A program made the translations under genes and the position numbers. The notes under the pieces were generated by a model, which ran no database searches, was not told where the DNA came from, and worked only from the letters and a program-made list of their open reading frames with translations. From an uncultured Verrucomicrobiales bacterium (GTDB lineage Bacteria; Verrucomicrobiota; Verrucomicrobiia; Verrucomicrobiales; DEV007): a stretch of 64,000 bases of DNA. Each line of letters opens with the position of its first letter. The first letter of the stretch is position 1. The DNA is taken from NCBI GenBank assembly GCA_943789025.1, contig CALSSN010000004.1, positions 62,001 through 126,000 on the forward strand, read 5' to 3'. Shown here piece by piece: positions 18,417 to 28,225 of the stretch.

Positions 18417-19899
18417 CAACCCGAGTCATTTGGACATGTCGGCGACGGCGGATGAAAGTGGAGACTTTGCGGACTGGTTGAGCCCGATGGTCGTGAAAGA
18501 ACTCCGGCAGGGGCTGCGCAGCCGTGCATTTACTTTGCTCTTCATGATCATTCAGGTGGTCATGGTGCTGGCGACCTTTGTGTGTGTGAGCTCGGCGAAT
18601 GCCCAGGTGATGGTGGGAATATTTTTCTGGCTGATACTTGGTTTTGCGGTGGCTGGACTTATTCCTCTTCGGGGCCTGCAGGCGATCAATGGCGAGATCG
18701 GAGAGAATACGCTTGATCTTCTTGTCCTGACTCGGATGCGGGCGTTACGGATTGTTATGGGCAAGTGGGCAGCTCTGGTGGCTCAGGCACTTCTTGTCTC
18801 CGTTGCGGTGCTTCCTTATATCTTTCTGCGCTACTTTCTGGGGGGAGTTAATATCCTCCAGGAGGTCTTCCTTCTCGGCTTACTGCTTCTTGTTGCGGCA
18901 GTGCTTTCAGCGCTGACGGTTTGCCTCTCAGCGAGCAGTGGGAAGCGAGCGGGTATCGGCAGGAATATAGTTGTCGGTGTCGTGCTTTTTCTTCTCATTT
19001 TCCAAGCCACCGCGATGTTCATAGCAGTGGGAAGGGGAGGCCTCGGAACCAGGTTTTTGTCATTCAGTTTAGACATGAAGGCATGGCTTCTCGTGTTGCC
19101 TGTGACTCTCGGCTTCGCGACTTATCTCATTTACTTTTTCCTCGAGATTGGCGCCGGCCGTCTCGCGCACGCCGCCAGCAATCATTCAACTCGGCGTCGA
19201 CTGGTGTCTCTGGGGGTTGTTATACCTCTAGTGCTTCTCACGATCTTTGAGGTATCTCCATCTGAGCTTTGGAGTAAGTTGGTAATGACGACGTTGTTGA
19301 TCGCTGCGATCGATGCGCTGACCGACCTGCCTTCAGTGGTCCGATCGGTGCTGGTTCCCTTTCACGCCTGGCGGGTGCGGGGAGCGTCGTATTTCCTCGC
19401 TCCTGGGTGGCACACGGGAGCGCTTTATTCTCTTGTGCTGCTTGCACTCTTCGGGGGCATTGTCACGGCGCAGATAGCCGGCGGAACCGATCGGGCGGTG
19501 ATCTTCTTTCTCTTTCCATCGATCATCGCGGCCCCTGCTGCCATGATGGTTCTCTTTCTAAGCCATCGGGGAAAACCCTTTCGTGACTACCTGCTGATCC
19601 ATCTAATAAGTATCTGTATTTCAGCAGTTCTGGCTGGTCTGAGCGCGGGGCAGGACCACCTGGGGTATCTTGTTTTCGCCTGTTTCTTCACTCCGCACGC
19701 CAGTGTCCCTCTGCTGGATTCACTCGAGACGAGTGAAATGTGGTGGGCCGCAGTTGTCAGCGGAGCCCACCTTCTTCTGGCCTTCGTGATTCTTCTTTGG
19801 CGCGGCAAGCCGCTGCTGGGAAAAATGCGTCGGCTGAATGCTGAAATCCATGCTGGTCGACAGGCCATACCAGAAAATTCTAGTGAACTGGAAGAATGA
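18409..19899 (+). CDS. ABC-2 type transporter permease
   Basis: This 496-residue protein is strongly hydrophobic, with about ten predicted membrane helices. The N-terminal segment ADWLSPMVVKELRQGLRSR followed by a helix is the standard start of ABC-2 permeases of the NatB/GldF kind. The motif GEIGENTLDLLVLTRMR near residue 90 is the cytoplasmic coupling region seen in such permeases. Its start overlaps the ATPase gene by 8 bases and its stop overlaps the DUF58 gene by 4, so all are translated as one unit. The transported substrate is unknown; position within the MoxR/VWA cluster suggests a role at the cell envelope. Confidence 0.82.
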   Translation: MNSNPSHLDMSATADESGDFADWLSPMVVKELRQGLRSRAFTLLFMIIQVVMVLATFVCVSSANAQVMVGIFFWLILGFAVAGLIPLRGLQAINGEIGENTLDLLVLTRMRALRIVMGKWAALVAQALLVSVAVLPYIFLRYFLGGVNILQEVFLLGLLLLVAAVLSALTVCLSASSGKRAGIGRNIVVGVVLFLLIFQATAMFIAVGRGGLGTRFLSFSLDMKAWLLVLPVTLGFATYLIYFFLEIGAGRLAHAASNHSTRRRLVSLGVVIPLVLLTIFEVSPSELWSKLVMTTLLIAAIDALTDLPSVVRSVLVPFHAWRVRGASYFLAPGWHTGALYSLVLLALFGGIVTAQIAGGTDRAVIFFLFPSIIAAPAAMMVLFLSHRGKPFRDYLLIHLISICISAVLAGLSAGQDHLGYLVFACFFTPHASVPLLDSLETSEMWWAAVVSGAHLLLAFVILLWRGKPLLGKMRRLNAEIHAGRQAIPENSSELEE

Positions 19900-20774
19900 A
19901 TTTGGGCTTGGACAAGACTGATACGAAAAACGCCCTCGCAGCGGGTGAGGCAGCAGCGCATGTTTTCGGGTTGCCGGACCTTCGCGATAAAGCCGGCCGC
20001 CAGGGCGGAGATGTGGCGGGGCTCGGGACCGGCGGGTCAATCGATTTCCACGATCACCGGACGTATCTTCCTGGCGACGATGTGCGGCATATCAACTGGC
20101 AGGCATACGGGCGAACGGGCACTTACACCATGAAGCTCTTTCGGGAAGAGGTGCAGCCGATGGTAGACGTGGCGATTGATCTGAGCGCGTCGATGTTCTT
20201 TGAACGAGAGAAGGCACAGAGAGCAGCGGAACTGATCGGCTTCGCCTGTTTTGCTGCGGCTCGAGCTCAGTCTTCAGTTCGTTTCTGGGGGGTTGGTGAG
20301 GCGAAGGCGGTGCCTCTCGATGCGGGGGATCTGTTGGCAGGACGTTGGGAGGATCTGACCGGCGCGGGAGAATGGAGCGGTGAGCTCTCTTTTGTGCCGT
20401 TCCGCCGCGGTTCAGTACGGCTCATGATCGGTGATCTTCTGCATGAGGAATCGCCCTCCAAGACGCTTCTTCCGCTCGCTGACGGTGCCGGGTTAGCCTT
20501 GATCTGGGCGCCTTTTTGCGAGGAAGAGGCCTCGCCCTCGTGGCAAGACAGCTGCGAGCTCGAAGATGCGGAGAACGGGTCGCGAATGCCGGTCTGGTGT
20601 GACGGGGGATTGCTTGGGCGTTACAGGAAGGCTTATAACCGTCACTTTACGCTCTGGACAGGCGAAGCCCACCGCCTCGGAATTCGCATGGCACGGGTAG
20701 CGGCGGGCGGATCACTTCACGAGGCACTGCTGCGGGTGGCGGGCGAGAACCAGGCTATCCGCCTCAATTGCTAG
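19896..20774 (+). CDS. DUF58 domain-containing protein
   Basis: The 292-residue product carries the DUF58 hallmark DHRTYLPGDDVRHINWQAYG near residues 50-70, followed by TGTYTMKLFREE and a VWA-like DLSASMFF. DUF58 proteins are usual companions of MoxR ATPases. They are generally soluble or membrane-associated scaffold proteins of unknown biochemical function. It lacks the N-terminal membrane helices found in some family members. ATGA overlap with the upstream permease and a 15-base gap to the next gene place it firmly in the cluster. Confidence 0.9.
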   Translation: MNLGLDKTDTKNALAAGEAAAHVFGLPDLRDKAGRQGGDVAGLGTGGSIDFHDHRTYLPGDDVRHINWQAYGRTGTYTMKLFREEVQPMVDVAIDLSASMFFEREKAQRAAELIGFACFAAARAQSSVRFWGVGEAKAVPLDAGDLLAGRWEDLTGAGEWSGELSFVPFRRGSVRLMIGDLLHEESPSKTLLPLADGAGLALIWAPFCEEEASPSWQDSCELEDAENGSRMPVWCDGGLLGRYRKAYNRHFTLWTGEAHRLGIRMARVAAGGSLHEALLRVAGENQAIRLNC

Positions 20775-20789
20775 CAAAGGAAGCACACG

Positions 20790-22565
20790 ATGAACCTTCT
20801 CGATCCTTTCGGTCTTGTGGCCCTGCTTTCGCTGCCGGCACTGGTTGCTATTCATTGCCTGCGGCGACGATCCCAGGTGCTGCGAACACCGACGCTGTTT
20901 CTTGTTGACCGTGCTCGCGAGCCTGATGAGGGCGGGAGAAAATTTCGTCGTTTCCGGGGCTCGGTCCCCTTCTGGCTGCAGGCGCTTGCTCTTGTTCTTC
21001 TCTCGCTACTCCTTGCTGGGTTGCACTTCGGCCATCTCAAAAAAGTCGCCAGAGTAGCCGTCGTGATGGACAGCACAGCTTCGGTGATGCCTTTCAGAGA
21101 GGAAGTGGTGGACGGTGTGATGGAGAAGCTCAAGGCACTCTCTCAGGGGATCAAGACGACCGAATTCACGGTGCTTGATTCTTACCCGGGTGCCCGTCCA
21201 ATCTATCACGGCACTACGCTGAGCGAGCTCTCTGCGGCTTTACAAGACTGGCGGCCCGGCAGGCATGGACATGATCCGGCGGAAAATCTTCGAATCGCGC
21301 GTTCTTTGGCTGGCGAGTCTGGGATCGTGGTTTTTGCCACCGACCGCGAGCCATCCTCAATGACCGAGGGGTTCGCAGTTTTTGCTGCTGGTAAACCACT
21401 TTCGAATGTCGGTTTTCTGGGGGTTGATGTGCGTCCCGGTGAGGATGGTTTCCCGCGCTGGCGGGCGGTGGTGCGAAATTATTCCGACATTGAGGTGGAG
21501 ACGAGCTGGGGAACTGAGGTGGACGGGTCGGTGGTCGGGAACCCTCGTTCCCTGACCCTGCCACCGGACGGCGTGGTGACGGTGGCGGGCGGGTTTCCGG
21601 AGACGGTCGACGAACTTGTTCTGGTGTTGGAACCAGATGCCTTCGATTTCGATAACCGGCTTCCTCTCGTGCGGCCGATCATCAAGGAGATCCTGCTCGC
21701 TTCCAAGGTTTCGAGAGAGAGTCGCTTTGCACCACTTCTCGCGAAGCTTGTGACAAGCCTTCGCGGGGTGCGACAGGTCGCAGTGGGAGCTCCGGACTGT
21801 GAGGTGATTCTTTACGATCCTGAATCTCCCCCTGCTTCTCCTGCTCAGTCCTCAGCGATTGTCTTTCTCGCTTCCCAGCGACCCGGAAAGTTGCATACTG
21901 GGGACCTGGTGGTGGCCAACCACCCGTTGGTCAAGGATCTGGTCTGGGAGTCAGTTCTCGTGCCTGATGGCCCGGCTCTTGCTCTTGCGGAGACCGACGA
22001 AGTTCTCGTCTGGGCCGGGGAGAAGCCTCTCGTCGCGCTCCGCCCAACCGGCGATGGCCAGCTGCTTTTTAATTTTGATGTCGCTCGATCGAATGTGAGA
22101 AAGCTTCCGGCTTTCGTTCTGCTTTGTCATCGGTTTATCGAGCAACTTCGTCAGGCGAAGGTTGCCATCGAAGCGGTTAATATTGGAATTACCCAACGTA
22201 TGGGGGTCACCGGGAATCTTGGAGCCGAGTCTACCAGACTTGTCCTTGTTCCACGAGGTGCCGATCCGCAGCCGTTTCTCGGGGTGAGCCCCGATAAGCC
22301 AGGGTTCTTTGAGATTTTCCAAGGGGATGCCAGACTTGTGACGGCCGCGGCACATTTTGAAGATCCGGAAGAAGCCGACCTGCGTGAAGCCGGAGCGGCT
22401 GATACCGTTCCGACCACCAATCCGACTGCCCTTGAGGAAGCCCGCCGGGGAGCGTCCTGGTGGCGAGCTCTCCTCCTCCTCCTTGCCTTGGTTGCCGCTC
22501 TTGGCGCGTGGCATTTCCAAGGACGAGCGACCGTTTCCCCGCCACTTTTCTCCTCAACCCGATAG
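20790..22565 (+). CDS. BatA-domain membrane protein with degenerate VWA region
   Basis: This 591-residue protein opens with the BatA/aerotolerance N-terminal membrane domain (FGLVALLSLPALVAIHCLRRR), continues through PFWLQALALVLLSLLLAGLH, and ends with a single C-terminal helix (WWRALLLLLALVAALGAWHF). The VWA-like strand VAVVMDSTASV near residue 92 retains part of the DxSxS metal site but has T in place of the middle S. A well-formed AAGGA ribosome-binding site (in CAAAGGAAGC) precedes the ATG. It probably forms a membrane complex with the next, larger VWA protein and is a likely client of MoxR. The function is inferred from family context only. Confidence 0.8.
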   Translation: MNLLDPFGLVALLSLPALVAIHCLRRRSQVLRTPTLFLVDRAREPDEGGRKFRRFRGSVPFWLQALALVLLSLLLAGLHFGHLKKVARVAVVMDSTASVMPFREEVVDGVMEKLKALSQGIKTTEFTVLDSYPGARPIYHGTTLSELSAALQDWRPGRHGHDPAENLRIARSLAGESGIVVFATDREPSSMTEGFAVFAAGKPLSNVGFLGVDVRPGEDGFPRWRAVVRNYSDIEVETSWGTEVDGSVVGNPRSLTLPPDGVVTVAGGFPETVDELVLVLEPDAFDFDNRLPLVRPIIKEILLASKVSRESRFAPLLAKLVTSLRGVRQVAVGAPDCEVILYDPESPPASPAQSSAIVFLASQRPGKLHTGDLVVANHPLVKDLVWESVLVPDGPALALAETDEVLVWAGEKPLVALRPTGDGQLLFNFDVARSNVRKLPAFVLLCHRFIEQLRQAKVAIEAVNIGITQRMGVTGNLGAESTRLVLVPRGADPQPFLGVSPDKPGFFEIFQGDARLVTAAAHFEDPEEADLREAGAADTVPTTNPTALEEARRGASWWRALLLLLALVAALGAWHFQGRATVSPPLFSSTR

Positions 22566-22581
22566 ACATACACATACGCCG

Positions 22582-25338
22582 ATGCCCTATCTTCTCTCAC
22601 CAGGCTGGCTTGTCCTTCTTCCCGCGCTGGTTGCGGTGGGCTGGGCATGGGGTCATCTCGGTTTGTTTCGACCGCTCCGCATCGTGGGGATCATTTGCGC
22701 AGTCTTTGCCTTGGCAGACCCAGTCGCCGGATGGCTGCGTTCGGGAATGGACCTCTGGGTGGTCATCGATCATTCAGATTCCTGTGCCGCAGCCGTGGTA
22801 GCAGGGGAAGACGAATGGCTTGAGCTTCTCAGTTCTTCGAAGCCGTCCAAGGATGATCAGCTGCGAGTCGTGTACTTTGCTGATGGGGTTTCCCGTCCCA
22901 ATCCCGATGAAGGCGAGGCGCTGGGTGGAGGAACCTCGATGTCCCGTCTGAGGACAGCCTTGCAGTCGGTCTTTGCGCAGGTCTCGCAACGACGGCCATC
23001 CCGAGTTCTCACGATTACCGATGGTTTTGCCACCGAGTCTCTGGAGGGAGTGGCGACGAAAGCACAAGCGGCGCGGGTGCCGATCGATCTCCGATTGATC
23101 CCGCCTCCGGTCGGAGAGGATCTGCGCATTGCTTCCTTCGTGGTGCCATCCCGGACGCTGGTGGGCGAGCCATTTATTCTCGATGTCGAGGTAGCTGGTC
23201 GCGCTTCAGGTCCAGCGCGAGTCGTTGTCCTGCGCGACGGTCAGCAGCTGGCTTCCAGGGAGCTTCCTGCCTCGGAAGCTGGTGTTTCAAGGCGCCTCCA
23301 GTTCGCGGATCGGGTGGTTAAGGCGGGTGCCTGCCGTTACGAGACCCGGGTTGTTCTGGCCGGCGATACCACACCCGGCAACGATGTCCGAGTGCGTTGG
23401 GTTGAGGTGACAGGGGGTGCGAGGATCCTTCTCGTCACCCGCTACCCGGAAGACCCGCTCGCGCGCTTTCTCCGGGCTCAGGGATTCGATGTCGAACAGG
23501 TAAGTGACCCGCAGAGCCTCCATCTCGGTTCTCTCACGTCGTGTCGGGTGGTCGTGTTTCACAACGTGGGTGCCTTTGATGTCTCGCGTTCCTTTCTCGA
23601 AGGGCTCGACTTTTTTGTCAGGGAACAGGGAGGGGGGCTGGTGATGTTCGGGGGAGAAAACAGTTTTGGATCAGGCGGGTATTTTGAGTCGCCAATCGAT
23701 GGGCTTCTTCCGGTTTCCATGGAGCTGAAGGCGGATCATCGAAAACTCGCCGTGGCCATGGCGATCGTGATGGATCGATCCGGAAGCATGGGGGCGACAG
23801 TCGCTGGTGGCATGACGAAGATGCAGCTCGCTAACGAGGGAGCGGCCCGGGCGGTCGAGCTTCTGGGGCATAACGATGTGATTGCCGTTTATGCGGTGGA
23901 TAGTAAGGCCCATGAAATGGTGCCGCCTCTTCACATCGGCGAAAATCGCGAGGAAATTCTCGAGCGTGTGCGGCGAATTCAGAGCAGCGGTGGTGGGATC
24001 TTCATGTACGAAGGCCTCTCGGCTGCGGTCAAAGCCTTGGAGGACATCGAGGTAGGCCAACGTCACATCATACTTTTTTCCGATGCAGCGGACACCGAGC
24101 AACCTGGTGGCTACAAGGCCTTGCTGAAACAATTCGGGAAGGATGGGGGCACCGTCAGTGTGATCGGGCTGGGCACTCCGGGAGACTCGGATGCCAAGCT
24201 TCTTCAAGACACGGCAAAGCGTGGTGGTGGAAGAATGTTCTTTACCACCGATGCGGGAACCCTGCCGAACATCTTCGCCCAGGAAACAGTGACAGTGGCG
24301 CGATCGACCTTCATCGATGAGCCGGTAGGTATTCAGCCAACAGGGAGCTGGATCGAGATTTCAGGTGCGGGCCATCGCTGGCTCGAGAGAGTCGATGGCT
24401 ACAACCTGAGTTACCTGCGCGAGGGAGCAACCGCGCACCTCCTCTCCCGGGATGAATACCAGGCACCTCTTGTTTCGACCATGCGGAGAGGTCTTGGCCG
24501 CACCGCTGCTGTTGCATTCCCGGGTGGCGGAGATTATTCCGGGAGCGTTCGCGCATGGAGTCATTATGGTGACTTTGTCCAGACCCTGACCCGATGGTTA
24601 GTAGGTGAAGAGGTTCCAGCGGGACTGGCCCTCAGGACAACAACCGAGGGCACGGACCTAGTCGTTGACCTTCATTTTTCGCCGGATGCATGGCAAGATG
24701 TCATCGGAGGAACTCCCCCTCCCATCGCCCTGGCATTCGGCGAAGAGCGGGGCGAGCTTGCCAAGCTTCGCTGGGAGCGTCTGGCCCCTGGCAGGCTTCG
24801 CGCTACCCGTCCGCTTGATCCCGGCGTGATCACTCGTGGAGCGGTGCAGTTGAGAAAGGCAACTCTACCATTCGGGCCGATGGTCGTCGGCGGTGACGTC
24901 GAATGGGACGTTGATCCGTCCAAGCCACAGCAATTGCTTGCCACTGCTCGAGCGAGTGGCGGGCGAGAGCTTATCGACCTGGGCCGTGCCTGGAAGAGGC
25001 CCTCTGAGCATGCAGGCGGCCGACGGCTCCAGAATCTTCTAGCTCTTGGAATGTTGCTGTCAATTCTCGGGGATGCGCTCCTTTCCCGGATCGGTTCTCT
25101 CTCCCGCCGGAATCGGACGCGTGAGCAACCCGCTGTAGGAGGACGTTTGTTTAGAAAATGGTCGCGGAAAAAACAGCTTTCCACCCCCAGCTCAGAACGA
25201 GCCCGGGGCAAAGACGTGGCATCGTTGGCACCGGCCTCACCAGGCATTGAGGTCGAAAGGGTTCCATCCAGCGAGGAGCAAACCCGGAAAGCTGATCAGG
25301 GTAATATCTTTCGGAGGGCGAAATCCCGCCGCCGATAA
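22582..25338 (+). CDS. large VWA-domain membrane protein (BatA/glutamine-amidotransferase-like)
   Basis: The ATG at 22582 gives 918 residues and starts MPYLLSPGWLVLLPALVAVG, an N-terminal membrane anchor like the upstream protein; an earlier in-frame ATG at 22357 would lie inside the preceding gene. A central region with FFVREQGGGLVMFGGENSFG resembles the type 1 glutamine-amidotransferase-like fold of this family. It is followed by an intact VWA metal site AMAIVMDRSGSMGA near residue 394 and SDAADTEQPGG further on. A hydrophobic helix near LLALGMLLSILGDALL precedes a very basic tail (KSRRR). It closes the 12-kb MoxR/ABC/DUF58/VWA cluster. Confidence 0.82.
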   Translation: MPYLLSPGWLVLLPALVAVGWAWGHLGLFRPLRIVGIICAVFALADPVAGWLRSGMDLWVVIDHSDSCAAAVVAGEDEWLELLSSSKPSKDDQLRVVYFADGVSRPNPDEGEALGGGTSMSRLRTALQSVFAQVSQRRPSRVLTITDGFATESLEGVATKAQAARVPIDLRLIPPPVGEDLRIASFVVPSRTLVGEPFILDVEVAGRASGPARVVVLRDGQQLASRELPASEAGVSRRLQFADRVVKAGACRYETRVVLAGDTTPGNDVRVRWVEVTGGARILLVTRYPEDPLARFLRAQGFDVEQVSDPQSLHLGSLTSCRVVVFHNVGAFDVSRSFLEGLDFFVREQGGGLVMFGGENSFGSGGYFESPIDGLLPVSMELKADHRKLAVAMAIVMDRSGSMGATVAGGMTKMQLANEGAARAVELLGHNDVIAVYAVDSKAHEMVPPLHIGENREEILERVRRIQSSGGGIFMYEGLSAAVKALEDIEVGQRHIILFSDAADTEQPGGYKALLKQFGKDGGTVSVIGLGTPGDSDAKLLQDTAKRGGGRMFFTTDAGTLPNIFAQETVTVARSTFIDEPVGIQPTGSWIEISGAGHRWLERVDGYNLSYLREGATAHLLSRDEYQAPLVSTMRRGLGRTAAVAFPGGGDYSGSVRAWSHYGDFVQTLTRWLVGEEVPAGLALRTTTEGTDLVVDLHFSPDAWQDVIGGTPPPIALAFGEERGELAKLRWERLAPGRLRATRPLDPGVITRGAVQLRKATLPFGPMVVGGDVEWDVDPSKPQQLLATARASGGRELIDLGRAWKRPSEHAGGRRLQNLLALGMLLSILGDALLSRIGSLSRRNRTREQPAVGGRLFRKWSRKKQLSTPSSERARGKDVASLAPASPGIEVERVPSSEEQTRKADQGNIFRRAKSRRR

Positions 25339-25383
25339 AAGGATTTGAGATAGTTGCACACGCTTCGTAGACAAGCGGACAAG

Positions 25384-26706
25384 ATGCTGATAGGAGATAC
25401 TTCAGACGGAGTGAATCAGCCGCCGTCCATTGTCATGCTTGCTGAATTAAAATTAAGACAAACACAAGGGGACCCGATCAGGGTAGGTCTTGCCGGTGCC
25501 GGAGCCATGGGCTGCGGGATTGCGCTTCAAGTAGCCCAGACACCGGGCATGGAGTTGGCATTCATTGTCGACCGCAAAGAGGAGGCAATCCAAGCTGCCC
25601 TCAATGCGACGGGATGTGAGAACAAGGGGGTGGTAACGCACAGTGATCCACTGCAAGCCATGGATCTGGTAGATGGCTTCGATGTTTTTGTTGAATCGAC
25701 AAACTCGATTGCTCCGGCTTACCGGTTCTGTGAAGCCGCCATGCAGCGAGGTGCGCATGTGGTTTTGATGAACGCGGAGGTGGATCTCGCCTTTGGCCCA
25801 TTGCTTCAGAAGTTGGCTCATGAGAACGGGGTCGTTTGCACGAGTGATGCCGGCGATCAGCATGGGGTTCTGATGACCATGATTGAGGAAATTCAACTTT
25901 GGGGATTCAGGTTGGTTCAGGCAGGAAACATCAAGGGGTTCCTCAACCGTTACGCGACGGCCGAAGATCTCGCGCACGAGGCGGCGATCCGCCACCTCGA
26001 TCCGGTTCAGTGCTGCGCCTACACGGACGGTTCGAAGTTGAACATCGAAATGGCGGTCATGGCAAATGGCACAGGACTTGTTCCTTCTGTCCGGGGTATG
26101 GAAGGCCCTCGAGCCGATACTGTGCAGGAGGCCCTCAGTAAATTTGATTTGGAAAATCTACCTTCAGAGGGCTCGGTGGACTATATTCTTGGTGCTGAAC
26201 CCGGCGGTGGAGTCTATGTGATCGGGCATTGCGACAATCCCCTTCAGCAGCAGTATCTTGAGTATTATAAGATGGGGGATGGTCCTTTCTATCTCTTCTA
26301 TCGCCCTTATCACTTGTGTCACCTTGAGACCACAAGGGCAATCGCATTGGCAGCCTTGCGGGGGCAGGCCATCCTGCGGCCGCTTGGACGACCAATCGCC
26401 GATGTTTACGCGTTCGCAAAGCGAGACCTCAACAAAGGCGATACCGTGGTTCACGGAATCGGGGGAGACGAAGTCTACGGGCTGATTGATCACGTCAAGG
26501 TGGGAGAAGCAGAGCGACTGTTACCTATTTGGCTTTTTGAGGGAGAGAGCGATAAAACTCCCACTCTCATCAATGAGGTGGCGAAAGATGCGCCAGTGAC
26601 GCTGGCGGATATTTCTATTCCCGATACGGATATCCACAGGCTCTGGAAAGAGCAGTGCGTCCTGCTTGAAGATCCAGCCTCTTTGGCTTTCTTAGACCGT
26701 GGCTGA
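25384..26706 (+). CDS. NAD(P)-binding Rossmann and SAF-domain oxidoreductase
   Basis: The product of about 440 residues has an N-terminal Rossmann fold with GLAGAGAMGCGIALQ, followed by homoserine-dehydrogenase-like segments (VESTNSIAPAYRFCEAA and VLMNAEVDLAFGPLL). A C-terminal SAF-like region is seen around YAFAKRDLNKGDTVVHGIGG. Such proteins occur in gene sets for unusual sugars and surface carbohydrates, but the substrate is not known. The frame is open from a TTG at 25354, and ATGs at 25384 and 25435 are both possible; I chose 25384. It overlaps the next gene by 8 bases, so the dehydrogenase and the flavoprotein are very probably functional partners. Confidence 0.72.
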   Translation: MLIGDTSDGVNQPPSIVMLAELKLRQTQGDPIRVGLAGAGAMGCGIALQVAQTPGMELAFIVDRKEEAIQAALNATGCENKGVVTHSDPLQAMDLVDGFDVFVESTNSIAPAYRFCEAAMQRGAHVVLMNAEVDLAFGPLLQKLAHENGVVCTSDAGDQHGVLMTMIEEIQLWGFRLVQAGNIKGFLNRYATAEDLAHEAAIRHLDPVQCCAYTDGSKLNIEMAVMANGTGLVPSVRGMEGPRADTVQEALSKFDLENLPSEGSVDYILGAEPGGGVYVIGHCDNPLQQQYLEYYKMGDGPFYLFYRPYHLCHLETTRAIALAALRGQAILRPLGRPIADVYAFAKRDLNKGDTVVHGIGGDEVYGLIDHVKVGEAERLLPIWLFEGESDKTPTLINEVAKDAPVTLADISIPDTDIHRLWKEQCVLLEDPASLAFLDRG

Positions 26707-28105
26707 TCAGGACAAGGAACGTCGGGTGCTTGTCCTTGGTGGCGGGGTCTGTGGGCTGATGGCGGCTCTTACGCTGGCTCGTAAGGGTGTTCCGGTCACT
26801 GTGTTTGAGCAGGCGGACCAGCCAGGAGGGCTGGCAAGAGGAAATCGCCGAGGTGAAAACTTCTATGATTTAGGCGTGCACATGCTGCATGCCTTCGATG
26901 TTGAAGTTTATGATACCATCAAGGACTTGATGGGTGAGGAACGGATCGAGGTGGAACTGGATGCGAAAATTCGCTGGGGAGGAAGCTACTACCGTTATCC
27001 TCTCCAGTTTGCTGATATGCTCCGCGGCATGAATCCTTTCACTCTCATGCATTGCAGCGCCGGACTTTTTCTTACCCAGATGCTGGGGAAGATTTTCGGT
27101 GTCAAAGAGCCCGTCGATGCCAGAGAAGCGCTGATTCAGCTTTATGGAAAACCGCTTTATCGCTTTTTCTTCGAGGAATTTACCGAGCGTTACTGGGGAA
27201 TCCATCCGCGAGATCTATCCGCAACCTTTATCAAGAGCAAGATGCCGAGGCTCTCGGCTGTGGATATCATCAAGCGCCAGCTCGCAAAGATCGGACTGAA
27301 GGAAAAAGCAGGCCGCTCAGTGGAGAGCGCCCTGCTGCAGGAAACCCTTCATTATTCGCGGAATGGCGCTGAGGCTATGCCGCGCAGGCTTCTGGAAGCT
27401 GTGGAAGCAGCCGGTGGAGAGGTGAGACTGGGACGGACGGTGGAAGCGGTTCACCTCAATGACTCCGGAAGAGCGAGGGCTGTCACAGTGCGCTGCCCTG
27501 CGGATGGAACGGAAGAGACGGTCGAAGGTGTGGCGGTTATCTCAACCTTGCCTATGCCCTATCTTGCGAAATCTCTGCAGCCGGAGGCTCCCGAGGACGT
27601 CATGCGGGCAGCCGGGAACCTGCGCTTTAAGGCCATTGCGGTTTATGGTTTGCTGGTCAAGAAGGAAAAAGCTATCGACGCTTTGTATATTTACTATCGT
27701 CGACACGTCTTTCATCGCGTTGGAGAGCCGAAAAACGCGGGTCTGAAAGTGACTCCCTCTGATCATACCGTGCTCATTGTTGAGATGACTTGTGAAGAAG
27801 GAGATGCCAAGTGGAGGGGCGACGAGTCGATTTTAGAGAGAGTCTACGCAGATCTTGAGTCGGAAGGAATCTGCACGCGCGATGAAGTTGTCGAGACACA
27901 CATTCTGACATGTCCGACAGGATACCCGATTTTTGATTTAGGATTTGAGCCATCTCTGGAGTTGGTGCAGAACCACATCGCCTCGGTTCCCAACCTCAGG
28001 TCGGTTGGCCGGCAGGGTGGTTTCTGTTACCCAAACATGCACCAGGCCATGCGGATGGGAATAGACGCTTCTGAGGAGATCCGGGTTGAGCTCGACATGG
28101 ATTAA
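26699..28105 (+). CDS. FAD-dependent oxidoreductase (protoporphyrinogen oxidase / UDP-galactopyranose mutase-like)
   Basis: This 468-residue flavoprotein begins with GTG inside the end of the upstream gene. The FAD-binding motif VLGGGVCGLMAALTLARKG is at about residues 11-29. The segment GGLARGNRRGENFYDLGVHM is like the protoporphyrinogen oxidase and UDP-galactopyranose mutase superfamily, and the C-terminal FAD motif is NLRSVGRQGGFCYPNMHQA. These superfamily members oxidise or isomerise small molecules or nucleotide sugars. Its overlap with the SAF-domain dehydrogenase suggests consecutive steps of one pathway, possibly for a surface sugar, since a glycosyltransferase lies at 29655. Confidence 0.75.
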   Translation: MADQDKERRVLVLGGGVCGLMAALTLARKGVPVTVFEQADQPGGLARGNRRGENFYDLGVHMLHAFDVEVYDTIKDLMGEERIEVELDAKIRWGGSYYRYPLQFADMLRGMNPFTLMHCSAGLFLTQMLGKIFGVKEPVDAREALIQLYGKPLYRFFFEEFTERYWGIHPRDLSATFIKSKMPRLSAVDIIKRQLAKIGLKEKAGRSVESALLQETLHYSRNGAEAMPRRLLEAVEAAGGEVRLGRTVEAVHLNDSGRARAVTVRCPADGTEETVEGVAVISTLPMPYLAKSLQPEAPEDVMRAAGNLRFKAIAVYGLLVKKEKAIDALYIYYRRHVFHRVGEPKNAGLKVTPSDHTVLIVEMTCEEGDAKWRGDESILERVYADLESEGICTRDEVVETHILTCPTGYPIFDLGFEPSLELVQNHIASVPNLRSVGRQGGFCYPNMHQAMRMGIDASEEIRVELDMD

Positions 28106-28225
28106 TTTGTCGTCTTGAACAAGAAAGAAGAAAAGGAATACGACACCTATGATTCGGGAAGTATTTTCCGTGTTACTTTCATGGATGGACGAGGATAAAT
28201 TTGCCCGTTCCAGTGTCCATTGGGG

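Noticed and set aside
22357-22581. 75-codon N-terminal extension of the VWA protein
   Set aside because: It overlaps the preceding gene's coding end and has no homology; the membrane anchor starts at 22582.
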